The notes under the pieces are model-generated. The model searched no databases. It saw only the letters and a list, made by a program, of their open reading frames with translations, and was not told the origin of the DNA. Below, in pieces: positions 24,509 to 32,232 of a stretch of 38,891 nt of DNA; the first letter of the stretch is position 1; the number at the start of each line of letters is the position of its first letter. Location: assembly GCA_036276735.1 (NCBI GenBank), contig DASUOH010000017.1, positions 1 through 38,891 on the forward strand. The letters are read 5' to 3'. The position numbers and the translations under genes are program-made. This DNA is from VRUE01 sp036276735. GTDB taxonomy: Bacteria; Actinomycetota; Thermoleophilia; Solirubrobacterales; 70-9.

Positions 24509-25522
24509 TCATTCCATCTGGCCCCGCGTCGCCCCACCCGCCCGCAGCAGCTCGCCCGTGCGGCGCACCGCTTCGGTCTCGACGCAGCGGGCGGCGAGGC
24601 GGATCGCGTTGGCGATTCCCTCCGCCCCGGCGCTGCCGTGGCCGACCACCGCGACGCCGCGCAAGCCGAGCAGGATCGCGCCGCCGGTCGTGTCAGGGCG
24701 CAGGTCGCGCCGAACGCCGCCCAGGGCGGGCCGCATCAGGATGCCGCCGACCAGGGAGATCGGGTTGGAGCGCGCAGCGCCGCCGATCGCCTCCGACACC
24801 GCGCGCGCCGTTCCCTCCATCAACTTGAGGGCGACGTTGCCGGTGAAGCCGTCGGTGACCACCACGTCGGCGGCGCCGGCCGGCAGGTCTCGCCCCTCGA
24901 CGTTGCCGACGAACTCGATGCCGCCCGCCCCGTCGAGCAGCGCGCGCGCCTCGACCACCTCCTCGCGGCCCTTGCCCGACTCCTCGCCGACCGTCAGCAG
25001 CCCGACCCGCGGCGACTCGACGTCGAGGACGGCCTCGCTGAAGGCGGCACCGAGGAAGGCGAACTGGACGAGGTGCTGGGCACGCACCTCGACGTTGGCG
25101 CCGACGTCGAGGAAGAGCACCGACTTACCGGGAACCGGCAGCTGCACGGCGAGTGCCGGTCGCTGCACGCCGCGCATCCGGCGCAGGCCGAAGGTCGCAG
25201 CCGCCATCGTCGCCCCGGTCGAGCCGTGGCTGACCATCGCGTCGGCGGCATCTTCGGCGACCGCCGCCGCGGCCCGGACCACCGACGCCTCCTCCTTGGC
25301 GCGCACAGCCGGCACCGGATCTTCCTCGTTGGAGATCCACTCCTCGGTGGGCACGACCGTAATCCCGTCCTCCCCGTCCAAGCCCAGCTCCTCCGGGGGG
25401 CCGAACACGAGCACTCCGATCCCGTCCGCGGCCGCGTCCCGGGCGCCTTCGGCAAGCTCCTCGAACCCCTGCTCCGCCCCGTAGCCGTCGAGGGCTACGG
25501 TGATCCCGCCGTCGGCGGCCAC
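24509..25522 (-). CDS. plsX: Phosphate acyltransferase PlsX
   Basis: 337 residues from a GTG 3 nt after the rpmF stop. It makes acyl-phosphate from acyl-ACP, the first step of phospholipid synthesis with PlsY. Recognised blocks are FLDVGANVEVRAQHLVQFAF, RVGLLTVGEESGKG, FVGNVEGRDLPAG, VVVTDGFTGNVALKLMEG and GGAILLGLRGVAVVGHGS. Two normally strict motifs are altered: the N-terminal DAMGGD is DGYGAE, and SAGNTGA is SHGSTGA. Confidence 0.92.
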   Translation of the reverse strand: MAADGGITVALDGYGAEQGFEELAEGARDAAADGIGVLVFGPPEELGLDGEDGITVVPTEEWISNEEDPVPAVRAKEEASVVRAAAAVAEDAADAMVSHGSTGATMAAATFGLRRMRGVQRPALAVQLPVPGKSVLFLDVGANVEVRAQHLVQFAFLGAAFSEAVLDVESPRVGLLTVGEESGKGREEVVEARALLDGAGGIEFVGNVEGRDLPAGAADVVVTDGFTGNVALKLMEGTARAVSEAIGGAARSNPISLVGGILMRPALGGVRRDLRPDTTGGAILLGLRGVAVVGHGSAGAEGIANAIRLAARCVETEAVRRTGELLRAGGATRGQME

Positions 25523-25525
25523 CGG

Positions 25526-25741
25526 CTATTCGGTATCGGTGGGGGCGCCGGCGGTCGGGTCGATCACTTTGTGCTCGACCACCTCGCGGCCCTTGTAGGT
25601 GCCGCAGACCGGGCAGACCCGGTGCGGGCGACGCGGGCTGTGGCATTTCGGGCAGCGGTTGAGCGTCGCCTGTCCCGCCTTGTGCTGGGCGCGACGCTTG
25701 TCGCGCCTTGCGCTCGAGGTTCTCTTCTTTGGGACCGCCAT
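25526..25741 (-). CDS. rpmF: 50S ribosomal protein L32 (zinc-ribbon form)
   Basis: 71 residues: MAVPKKRTSSARRDKRRAQH, then CPKC and CPVC pairs that would bind zinc, and GREVVEHK. The four-cysteine form is the zinc-dependent paralogue type. It leads the plsX-acpP-rnc-smc-ftsY run. In most bacteria yceD lies directly upstream on the same strand; here yceD is about 2 kb away on the other strand. Confidence 0.96.
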   Translation of the reverse strand: MAVPKKRTSSARRDKRRAQHKAGQATLNRCPKCHSPRRPHRVCPVCGTYKGREVVEHKVIDPTAGAPTDTE

Positions 25742-25797
25742 GAGCCGGGCATGGTAGCGGGGCGCCGAACGAGGGGCCGGGCACCCTCCGGCATCGC

Positions 25798-25812
25798 CGT
25801 TGGAGCGTCTTG
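25798..25812 (+). repeat. Possible fragment of a family 1 element beside the ATPase gene
   Basis: TGGAGCGTCTTG at 25801-25812 is identical to the left core half of copy C, but AAGGGATC follows instead of TACTTTTT. CGTTGGAG (25798-25805) recurs directly at 27131-27138, on the far side of the AAA ATPase gene. Twelve identical bases could be chance. The rest of the 78-bp rpmF-ATPase gap shows nothing notable. Confidence 0.35.
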
Positions 25813-25819
25813 AAGGGAT

Positions 25820-27061
25820 CTAGCCCACCGGCGCCTCGGATGCCTCGGGAAGCTCATAGGTCCGGAGAATGAAGCGTCCCAGCAGAGGGACCGCGAACGA
25901 GTACCTCCCCAGGCGGTTCTTGTAGATCATCCCCTTCTCCGCAAGGCTGGCGAGCATCTGATTCGCATTGCTGGCGGAGAACCCCTTGGGAAGCAGCTCC
26001 TTCGCCTCTGCCTTCAATTCCTGAATCGTGAATTCTCCATCCGCTCGCTCCAGATGCGCGACAACCCATAGAAGTTCCCGCTGTCGATCGGTGATCCTGG
26101 CCCAGCGACCGGCGAAGAAGTCCGCGTCCAGCTTGCGCTGTATCGCCTCCACCGGCACCTGTTTCTGCTCTTCGTCGGCGTGCTGGCGGATGAAGACGTC
26201 ATATACCTCTCGGCCGATGAACTGAATGAAGTACGGATATCCGGCCGACTCGTAGGTGATGAGCTTCACCGAGTTCGCGGACAACTTGACGGGACACTCC
26301 GCAACCTCGATGGGCTTGAGGATCGCTTCACGGCTCTCCTCGTCGCTGAGCCTCGTCAAGGTCATCACCCGGAACATCCGCTCGGCATAGGTGCGGGACT
26401 CGACCAGTTTCGGGAACAGGGTCGGCAATCCCGCCAAGACGAGCATGAACGGAATCCCCTTCGACTGGATCGACTGGAAGACGTCGAGCAAGACCGACAA
26501 CGGAAACTGCTCCTTGCTCGCGTGATCCGCCAGGTTTTGGGCCTCGTCGTAGGCAAAGATCACGCGATGCTGCCCTCGGTCCTTCAGGTGCTCCCAGGCA
26601 AATTCGAGAGTCGCCTTGATCTTGTCCGCCGTCAGGCCGGGGGTCCCGTTGTAGATCTCGACCAGCAATTCGTGAGACAGAGGCACCTCCTTTGGCTGTC
26701 CTGGGGCGGCGAATCCGACCTCCTGCCGAGAAGCGGGATCGGGTGCGGTCGCCGACGAGGTGATCAGCGCAAGATCGGCGAGCAGCCGTTCGGCGAGGGC
26801 GTTCTCGCTGATGCTCGCCGACTCGGAGAGGTCCGCGGTCGCCCATAGCCACCCCTTTTCGACCGCCCTGGACTTGAAGGTCTCAAGCAGGACGGTCTTC
26901 CCGACCCCCCGTAGGCCGGTGAGAACCAGGTTCTCGAGGATCCGGTCCTGCTCTAGAAGACGGTCGAACTCTTCGTACTCTCCCTCCCGTCCCGCTAAGT
27001 AAGGCGGCATGTGCCCAGCACCGGGCCGATATGGATTCTTGAAGCCGCCCTGAGCGTTCAT
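25820..27061 (-). CDS. AAA/Orc1-Cdc6-like ATPase with C-terminal winged helix, probably acquired
   Basis: 413 residues. Walker A is GLRGVGKT at 49-56, Walker B VIFAYDEAQNL with D172/E173, and a sensor-like LVLAGLPTL lies near 207. The start (NPYRPGAGHMPPYLAGREGE) resembles bacterial relatives of archaeal Orc1/Cdc6 and STAND-like ATPases that locate a bound partner. The last 90 residues look like a winged helix (FTIQELKAEAKELLPKGFSA). Role unknown; DNA binding is an inference. GAGG lies 10 nt before the ATG. The gene is visibly less GC-rich than its neighbours, with more A/T-ending codons, has an AT-rich promoter region, and interrupts the normal rpmF-yceD pairing, all consistent with transfer. 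Confidence 0.85.
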   Translation of the reverse strand: MNAQGGFKNPYRPGAGHMPPYLAGREGEYEEFDRLLEQDRILENLVLTGLRGVGKTVLLETFKSRAVEKGWLWATADLSESASISENALAERLLADLALITSSATAPDPASRQEVGFAAPGQPKEVPLSHELLVEIYNGTPGLTADKIKATLEFAWEHLKDRGQHRVIFAYDEAQNLADHASKEQFPLSVLLDVFQSIQSKGIPFMLVLAGLPTLFPKLVESRTYAERMFRVMTLTRLSDEESREAILKPIEVAECPVKLSANSVKLITYESAGYPYFIQFIGREVYDVFIRQHADEEQKQVPVEAIQRKLDADFFAGRWARITDRQRELLWVVAHLERADGEFTIQELKAEAKELLPKGFSASNANQMLASLAEKGMIYKNRLGRYSFAVPLLGRFILRTYELPEASEAPVG

Positions 27062-27077
27062 ACTGGCTTAGCCTCCT

Positions 27078-27108
27078 GTCTAAATTAAGACTAAGAGCTA
27101 AATTTAGC
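27078..27108 (-). promoter_or_regulatory. Operator-like palindromes before the ATPase gene
   Basis: In an AT-rich stretch rare for this genome, GCTAAATTTAGC (27097-27108) is a perfect 12-bp palindrome, and GTCTAAATTAAGAC (27078-27091) is a near-palindrome with the same centre. CTAAATT repeats 18 bp apart (27080 and 27098). They lie 17-47 bp upstream of the ATG, over the likely promoter, and could bind a dimeric regulator on two helical turns. Confidence 0.45.
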
Positions 27109-27149
27109 AGCTCCCCTGGAGATAGATAAGCGTTGGAGTGCTTCCCTCG

Positions 27150-27644
27150 TCAGTAGGTGGCCTGGACCACTGCAAGCCCATTCGCCTGCCACATGAGCTC
27201 GCCGTCGGACCAGGAGAGGAGATCCTGAAGCTGCCTTTCCTCGAAAGAGTCACCGATCACGAGCGAGCGGGAGTGCTCGCGGACGCGGCGGACCAGCCGC
27301 TGCTTGCGCTCGTCGCTCAGCTCGTTGACCGAGAGAACCGAGATGACGAGGTCCCAGGGACCGTCGGGCAGCGGGTCCTCCATGCGGGCGAGCTGTACGT
27401 CGTCGTAGGTCTGGCGGGCCCGGAAGACCATGTCGGGACTCGAATCGAGGCCTACCACCCAGGCGTCCGGATAGGCCTCGATCAGCCGGCGAGTCGTCTC
27501 GCCGGTACCCATGCCGAGCTCCAGCACCCGCTGCGGCGGGAAGGGGACCGCCGCCACGGCCTGCTCCTGCAGCTCGTCGTAGCGCGGGATCCGGGCGCGG
27601 ATCCGCTGCAGATACTCGTCTGGCGTCCAGTCGAAGTCGCTCAT
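27150..27644 (-). CDS. Class I SAM-dependent methyltransferase
   Basis: 164 residues. Motif I is VLELGMGTGETTRRL, followed by WVVGLDSSPDMV with the acidic ribose-binding residue, and LPDGPWDLVISVLSVNEL as motif IV/V. This is a minimal Rossmann methyltransferase with a short C-terminal part and no added substrate domain, so the substrate cannot be named. It is divergent from yceD across 54 bp. Confidence 0.75.
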   Translation of the reverse strand: MSDFDWTPDEYLQRIRARIPRYDELQEQAVAAVPFPPQRVLELGMGTGETTRRLIEAYPDAWVVGLDSSPDMVFRARQTYDDVQLARMEDPLPDGPWDLVISVLSVNELSDERKQRLVRRVREHSRSLVIGDSFEERQLQDLLSWSDGELMWQANGLAVVQATY

Positions 27645-27698
27645 TCCGTACTCTCGGTCGGGGTAGCCATCGTAGTCCGGCCGAGGGGAGGCTCGAGC

Positions 27699-28226
27699 AT
27701 GGCGAAAACGCCGACGACCACGACGATAGACCTGGGGCGGCTTTCGCTCTCCTTCGGCGAGGGGGCCAAGCTGGAGCGCGCCGTGCGAGTGGACCCGTTC
27801 GAGCTGGGGGGCCAGACCTACGCCCCGACTTCAGCGGCCGTCGACGCTCGCCTCGACATCTCGCGCCCGAGCAACGGCTACGCCTTCCGCATGCGCTTCC
27901 CGCTGCAGGTGGACGGTCCCTGCATGCGCTGCCTCGACCCGGCTCTGGTCGAGCGCGAGGTGGACGCGCGCGAGGTCCACCAGGACCGCACCGACGACGA
28001 GGAGCTGCGCAGCCCCTACGTCGTCGAGGACCGGCTCGAGGTGGCGCGCTGGGCGCACGACGCCGCGGTGCTGGCGCTACCAAGCCAGATGCTCTGTCGC
28101 TCCGACTGCGCCGGCCTCTGTCCCGTCTGCGGCGAGTCCCTCAACGACGCCGACCCGGCCGACCACGAGCACGAGACCGGCGGCGACCCGCGCTGGAGCA
28201 AGCTCAAAGAGCTGAAGCTGGAGTAA
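27699..28226 (+). CDS. yceD: YceD / DUF177 family protein
   Basis: 175 residues. GAGGGGAG lies 8 nt before the ATG. Signatures are CMRCLDPA, the central YVVEDRLEVARWAHDAAVLA (family consensus D.lDl...v.d.l.L.lP), and CRSDCAGLCPVCGESLND near the end. In bacteria and plastids the family is linked to 23S rRNA accumulation and nearly always precedes rpmF. Here it is on the opposite strand and separated by the methyltransferase and ATPase genes. After the stop, AAGCTCTACGAGCTGAAGCT echoes the gene's own last codons in another frame. Confidence 0.9.
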   Translation: MAKTPTTTTIDLGRLSLSFGEGAKLERAVRVDPFELGGQTYAPTSAAVDARLDISRPSNGYAFRMRFPLQVDGPCMRCLDPALVEREVDAREVHQDRTDDEELRSPYVVEDRLEVARWAHDAAVLALPSQMLCRSDCAGLCPVCGESLNDADPADHEHETGGDPRWSKLKELKLE

Positions 28227-28273
28227 CCGCAAGCTCTACGAGCTGAAGCTCGACCCAGCAGGCGCTCCCGTCA

Positions 28274-28387
28274 GGAGGGGTTTGGATGCCCCTCTAAGCG
28301 GCTTGTACTTTTTGCGCGCCAGCGTTCGCGGACAGCCACATCCTGTCTTCGCAAAAAGTTGAGCGTGAGGGGCGTCCGAACCCCTCC
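28274..28387 (+). repeat. Family 1 palindromic element, copy E
   Basis: Lies between convergent yceD and the SepIVA-like gene. The arms GGAGGGGTTTGGATGCCCCTC and GAGGGGCGTCCGAACCCCTCC pair over 21 bp; the two imperfect pairs are both T-G wobbles on the plus strand. The core TAAGCGGCTTGTACTTTTTG / CAAAAAGTTGAGCGT and the apical GACAG-(7 nt)-CTGTC match copy A closely, while the outer arms differ. Confidence 0.85.
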
Positions 28388-28395
28388 GAACCGAC

Positions 28396-28875
28396 CTAAG
28401 CCTGCTCGTCGAGCTCGGCGACCGGCTCTTCGTCGCGGCCGGCCAACCTGTCCCGCCCACGCTGTACGGCCGCGAGGAACTTCTGAAGGTTGACCTCGAG
28501 CGTGTTGAGGATCTCGTCGGCGTAGTCCTCGGCGCCGAGCCGGATCTCGCGCTCGCGGGTGCGGGCGTCCTCGACGATCTCATCGGCAGCCCGCTCGGCC
28601 TGCTTGGTGACCTCCTCGTCGGAGATCAGCCGGGCCTGCTGCTCGCGCGCCTCACGGACGATCCGCTCCGCCTCGCGTTTGGCCTCGGCGAGCATCTCCT
28701 GACGCTCCTTGACGATCCAGCGCGCCTGCTTGATCTCCTCGGGGATCGTGGCACGCATCTGGTCGAGGAGATCGTAGATCTCCTCACGGTCCACGCGTAC
28801 CTGGTCCGTGAGAGGCACGGGCCGGGCGTTGTGGACAACGTCATCCAGCTTGTCAATGAGGACCAGGACGTCCAT
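28396..28875 (-). CDS. SepIVA-like DivIVA-family coiled-coil protein
   Basis: 159 residues, almost wholly charged helix. The start MDVLVLIDKLDDVVHNARPV, then PLTDQVRVDREEIYDLLDQM and RATIPEEIKQARWIV, follows the pattern I recall for mycobacterial SepIVA (Rv2927c), an essential septation factor encoded near rnc and the yceD homologue. The middle (ERQEMLAEAKREAERIVREA) is coiled coil. It probably organises the division site or envelope growth. An ATP-synthase-b-like helix is the alternative reading. The 104 bp between it and coaD hold nothing I can identify. Confidence 0.72.
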   Translation of the reverse strand: MDVLVLIDKLDDVVHNARPVPLTDQVRVDREEIYDLLDQMRATIPEEIKQARWIVKERQEMLAEAKREAERIVREAREQQARLISDEEVTKQAERAADEIVEDARTREREIRLGAEDYADEILNTLEVNLQKFLAAVQRGRDRLAGRDEEPVAELDEQA

Positions 28876-28979
28876 TTGAAGGTCGTAAGCCTACGTGTCA
28901 GTGGAAGTTTCGGGGCAGAACCCGTGATTTCCTCGGCTTTTTGCAAGCTCTCGCCCAAGCCGCACCGAGATCGCGAAGC

Positions 28980-29480
28980 CTATCGTTCGGCAAAGCGGCT
29001 CGCCATCGCGGCGGCCACCGGCGCCGGCACGAGGTCGGACACGTCGCCGCCGAAGGTGGCCATTTCCTTGACTCCCGTCGACGAAAGGAAGCTGTAGTAG
29101 GGCGAGGAGATCATGTAGATGCTCTCGATCCCGGGGTCGAGCTTGCGGTTGAGCTGGGCCATCTCGAACTCGTACTCGAAGTCGGAGATCGCGCGCAGGC
29201 CCTTGACGATCGCCGTCGCCTCCAGTTCGCGGGCGAACTCGACCAGGAGGTTGGAGAAGATTCGCACCTCGACGTTGCCGAGCCCAGCGGTTGCTTCCTC
29301 GATGAACGCTTTGCGCTCCTCCGCCGTGAAGAGCGTCTTCTGCTTGCGCAGTGGATTGTTGACCACACCGACGATCACCCGCTCGAAGGCGGCAGACGTT
29401 CGAGCGATGATGTCGAGGTGCCCGTTGGTGACCGGGTCGTAGCTGCCGGGGCAGACGACGGTCCCGTTGCGCTCCGCCAT
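28980..29480 (-). CDS. coaD: Phosphopantetheine adenylyltransferase
   Basis: 166 residues. The nucleotidyltransferase motif PGSYDPVTNGHLDI holds the family's (T/N)GH. YEFEMAQLNRKLDPGIES and the C-terminal SSTGVKEMATFGGDVSDLVP are typical CoaD. It makes dephospho-CoA, the penultimate CoA step. The ATG shares a base with the rsmD stop (TGATG), the usual rsmD-coaD coupling. Confidence 0.96.
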   Translation of the reverse strand: MAERNGTVVCPGSYDPVTNGHLDIIARTSAAFERVIVGVVNNPLRKQKTLFTAEERKAFIEEATAGLGNVEVRIFSNLLVEFARELEATAIVKGLRAISDFEYEFEMAQLNRKLDPGIESIYMISSPYYSFLSSTGVKEMATFGGDVSDLVPAPVAAAMASRFAER

Positions 29481-30031
29481 CAGCGGGCCTCCGCCGCCGC
29501 GTAGAACGAGACGTCGGTACCGCCGTAACGCCGCTGGCGCAGGGGCTCGAGCGAGCGGATCGCGAGCGGGCGCCGGGCGCCGCTCTCGACGATCAGGCGG
29601 CCGTTCGGCCCGAGCAGCTCGGGCAGATGGGTGTCGAGTTCCCGCCCCACGCGCTCGGCGAGTCTATAAGGGGCATCGAGGAAGACGAGGTCGAAGCGGC
29701 GCTCGCCCGCCCCCGGCCTGCCGACGCCGGCGACCCAGCGGGCGGCGTCGGCGCGGACCAGCTCGACGCGATCGGCGAGGCCGAGCCGCTCGACGTTGCC
29801 GAGCGCCGGCCGCGTGTCGCGGTCGACCAGCGTCGCCACTGCGGCGCCCCGCGAGAGCGCCTCGATCGCCAGGGCGCCGGTGCCGCAGTAGAGGTCGAGC
29901 ACGCTCGAACCGCCGATGTCGCCGAGCGCCGAGAAGACCGCCTCGCGGACGCGGTCGGTGGTCGGACGGACCTTCCAGCCGCGCGGAGCGACGAGGCGGT
30001 GCCCTTTCAGCTCGCCCGCGATAACGCGCAT
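29480..30031 (-). CDS. rsmD: 16S rRNA (guanine-966-N2)-methyltransferase
   Basis: 183 residues. The start MRVIAGELKGHRLVAPRGWK is family-typical. Motif I is VLDLYCGTGALAIEALSRGA; the catalytic N/DPPY motif appears as LDAPY in FDLVFLDAPYRLAE. It methylates G966 of 16S rRNA. It lies 2 nt after recG and is coupled to coaD. Confidence 0.93.
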   Translation of the reverse strand: MRVIAGELKGHRLVAPRGWKVRPTTDRVREAVFSALGDIGGSSVLDLYCGTGALAIEALSRGAAVATLVDRDTRPALGNVERLGLADRVELVRADAARWVAGVGRPGAGERRFDLVFLDAPYRLAERVGRELDTHLPELLGPNGRLIVESGARRPLAIRSLEPLRQRRYGGTDVSFYAAAEAR

Positions 30032-30033
30032 GG

Positions 30034-32232
30034 TCAGAGTGGTATCGGGTCGGCGACCGCGACGCCGAAGCGGCGGCGCGCCGCCTCGAGCAAGGGCCCG
30101 AGGTCGGGCGCGTCGAGCGAGCCGTGGCGCTGCAGCAGCGCGACGACCTCCTCGCGGGCCTCGACCAGCAGCGGGCTGTCGTCTGGCAGCTCCGCGACGG
30201 CGAAGCGCGGCAGGCCGTGCTGGCGGGTGCCGAGCACCTCGCCGCCGCCGCGCAGCGCCAGGTCCACCTCGGCCAGCTCGAAGCCGTCGGCCGAACGGGC
30301 GACCGCCCCGAGGCGCCGCCGCGCCGTCTCCCCCGGCTCGTCGGCGAAGAGCAGGCAGTGAGAGCGATGCTCGCCGCGCCCGACCCTGCCTCGCAACTGG
30401 TGGAGCTGCGAGACGCCGTAGCGCTCGGCGCTCTCCACCACGATCACGGTTGCGTTGGCCACGTCGATTCCGACCTCGATCACGGTGGTCGCCACGAGCA
30501 CGTCGAGCTGGCCGCCGGCGAACGCCTCCATCGCCTCGGCCTTGCGCGCCGAGGACATCTGGCCGTGGATGACCCCGACCCTGAAGCCGTCCAGCTCGCC
30601 CGCCGCGAGCCGCTCCGCCTCGACCTCCGCCGCCTTGCCCTGCAGCTTCTCGGACTCCTCGACCAGCGGGCAGACGACGTAGGCCTGGCGGCCGGCTCGC
30701 AGCTGCGCGCGCAGGGACTCGTAGGCGGCTGGGCGATCGTCTGGGCCCACGACGCGCGTCTCGATCGGCTGCCGGCCGGCCGGCAGCTCGCGCAGCGCCG
30801 TCGTGTCAAGGTCGCCGTAGGCGGTCAGCGAGAGGGTGCGCGGAATCGGGGTGGCGGTCATGTGGAGGACGTGCGGCGCCATTCCCTCGACCCCCTTTGC
30901 GTCAAGCGCGCGCCGCTGCTTGACGCCGAAGCGGTGCTGCTCGTCGACGACGCAGACGGCCAGCCGCGCGAACTCGACCGCCGGCTCGATCAGGGCATGG
31001 GTCCCGACGATGATTCCCAGCTCGCCGCTGGCGAGCTGGTCCAGCGCCTGTCTGCGAGCCGAAGCGGGCGTCGCGCCGGTCAGCAGGGCGAAGGGCGTCG
31101 CCTCGGCCGCCAGCAGCCTCCCGAGCGTCGCGGCGTGCTGCTCGGCCAGCGTCTCGGTCGGCGCCATCAGCGCGGCCTGGAAGCCGGCTTCGAGCGCCCG
31201 CAGCATCGCGTAGACGGCCACCACGGTCTTGCCCGAGCCGACCTCCCCCATCAAGAGGCGCTGCATCGGCTCGCCCGAGTCGAGGTCTGCGTCGATCTCT
31301 TGAAACGCGTTGCGCTGGTCCCAGGTCGGCTCGAATGGCAGCGCGTCGATCCAGCGCTTGACCTGCGCCCCGGGCTCACCGAGCCGCGGCGCCGGCCGCG
31401 CCGCTCGGTGGCTTCGTTTCCGAGTCGCCAGCACCGCCTGGTAGAGGAAGAGCTCTTCGAAGATCAGCCGGCGCCGGGCCTCCTCGACGTCCTCCGGCGA
31501 CTCCGGAAAGTGGATCGCGGTCAACGCCTCCCCCACCCCTGCCAATCCTCGCCGCGCCCTCACCTCAGCGGGCACGCCCTCGATTGCATTCGGCGCCCAC
31601 TCGATCGCCTGCTCGACCCATTGGCGAATTCGCTGGGATTTGAGCTGCTCGGTGGCGGGATGCACAGGGACCAAGCGCTCCGGCCCGCGGGTCCTGTCGC
31701 GGAGAGGGGGCTCCTCGTCCTCGCGAGCTGCGGGCGAGGACCCCCTCTCCACGCCACCCGCGGGAGAGGCGGCGATCTCGTATTCCGATACACGGAAGCC
31801 GCGTTTGTCTCGGGAGCCGCTGAGGAGCAACTGAGTGCCCTTCGGGAGCTTTTGGGCGACCCAAGGCTGGTTGAACCAGGTGGCGCGAACCGAGCCCGAC
31901 TCGTCACCAACTTTCACCGTGACAATCCAAGGGCCCCGGCGGCGGAAGGGACGGCCTGGATCGGCCAGGACTTCCACGCGGATAGTCGCCTGCTTGCCGA
32001 TCTCCAAGTCCGAGACGGGCACGACGGTGAGGTCACGATGCTTGTGCGGCACGCGGTAGAGCAGCTCGCCGACGGTTGAGATGCCGGCGTCGGCGGCCGC
32101 TTCGGCCGAGCTGGGTCCCACCCCTTTCAGCGCCTTCAGCGAGGCCTCCAGCACGCTGGGGCGCGGCCAGTGCACCGGGGCGTCGAGAAGCTGCTTTCTG
32201 CTCAGCTCGGCAGTGCCGGCGAAGGAGCGCAC
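30034..32232 (-). CDS. recG: ATP-dependent DNA helicase RecG
   Basis: 732 residues from the GTG at 32232, which overlaps the upstream stop by one base (TAGTG); GTGs at 32253 and 32256 are also possible. The wedge domain spans about 25-190 (LKALKGVGPSSAEAAADAGI). Helicase motifs: GEVGSGKT, APTETLAEQHA, VVDEQHRFG, HMTATPIPRTL, VATTVIEVGIDV, QLRGRVGRGEH. It reverses stalled forks. Residues 154-186 (SPAAREDEEPPLRDRTRGPE) are encoded by a family 2 palindrome inserted between SEYEI and LVPVHPATEQL, at the edge of the wedge domain. Confidence 0.95.
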   Translation of the reverse strand: MRSFAGTAELSRKQLLDAPVHWPRPSVLEASLKALKGVGPSSAEAAADAGISTVGELLYRVPHKHRDLTVVPVSDLEIGKQATIRVEVLADPGRPFRRRGPWIVTVKVGDESGSVRATWFNQPWVAQKLPKGTQLLLSGSRDKRGFRVSEYEIAASPAGGVERGSSPAAREDEEPPLRDRTRGPERLVPVHPATEQLKSQRIRQWVEQAIEWAPNAIEGVPAEVRARRGLAGVGEALTAIHFPESPEDVEEARRRLIFEELFLYQAVLATRKRSHRAARPAPRLGEPGAQVKRWIDALPFEPTWDQRNAFQEIDADLDSGEPMQRLLMGEVGSGKTVVAVYAMLRALEAGFQAALMAPTETLAEQHAATLGRLLAAEATPFALLTGATPASARRQALDQLASGELGIIVGTHALIEPAVEFARLAVCVVDEQHRFGVKQRRALDAKGVEGMAPHVLHMTATPIPRTLSLTAYGDLDTTALRELPAGRQPIETRVVGPDDRPAAYESLRAQLRAGRQAYVVCPLVEESEKLQGKAAEVEAERLAAGELDGFRVGVIHGQMSSARKAEAMEAFAGGQLDVLVATTVIEVGIDVANATVIVVESAERYGVSQLHQLRGRVGRGEHRSHCLLFADEPGETARRRLGAVARSADGFELAEVDLALRGGGEVLGTRQHGLPRFAVAELPDDSPLLVEAREEVVALLQRHGSLDAPDLGPLLEAARRRFGVAVADPIPL
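31675..31772 (-). repeat. Family 2 palindromic element inside recG (copy R1)
   Basis: On the minus strand the outer stem CCCGCGGGT/ACCCGCGGG flanks the conserved unpaired GGCGT and GCGACAGG. The inner stem is GGAGAGGGGG/CCCCCTCTCC and then TCCTCGC/GCGAGGA with a 7-nt bulge. The apex CCGCAGCTCGCGAGGACGAG is nearly the one in rplS. It shares GCCTCTC before and GCCGGAGCGC after with the ribD copy. It is sense to recG, open in frame, and encodes residues 154-186. Confidence 0.8.
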
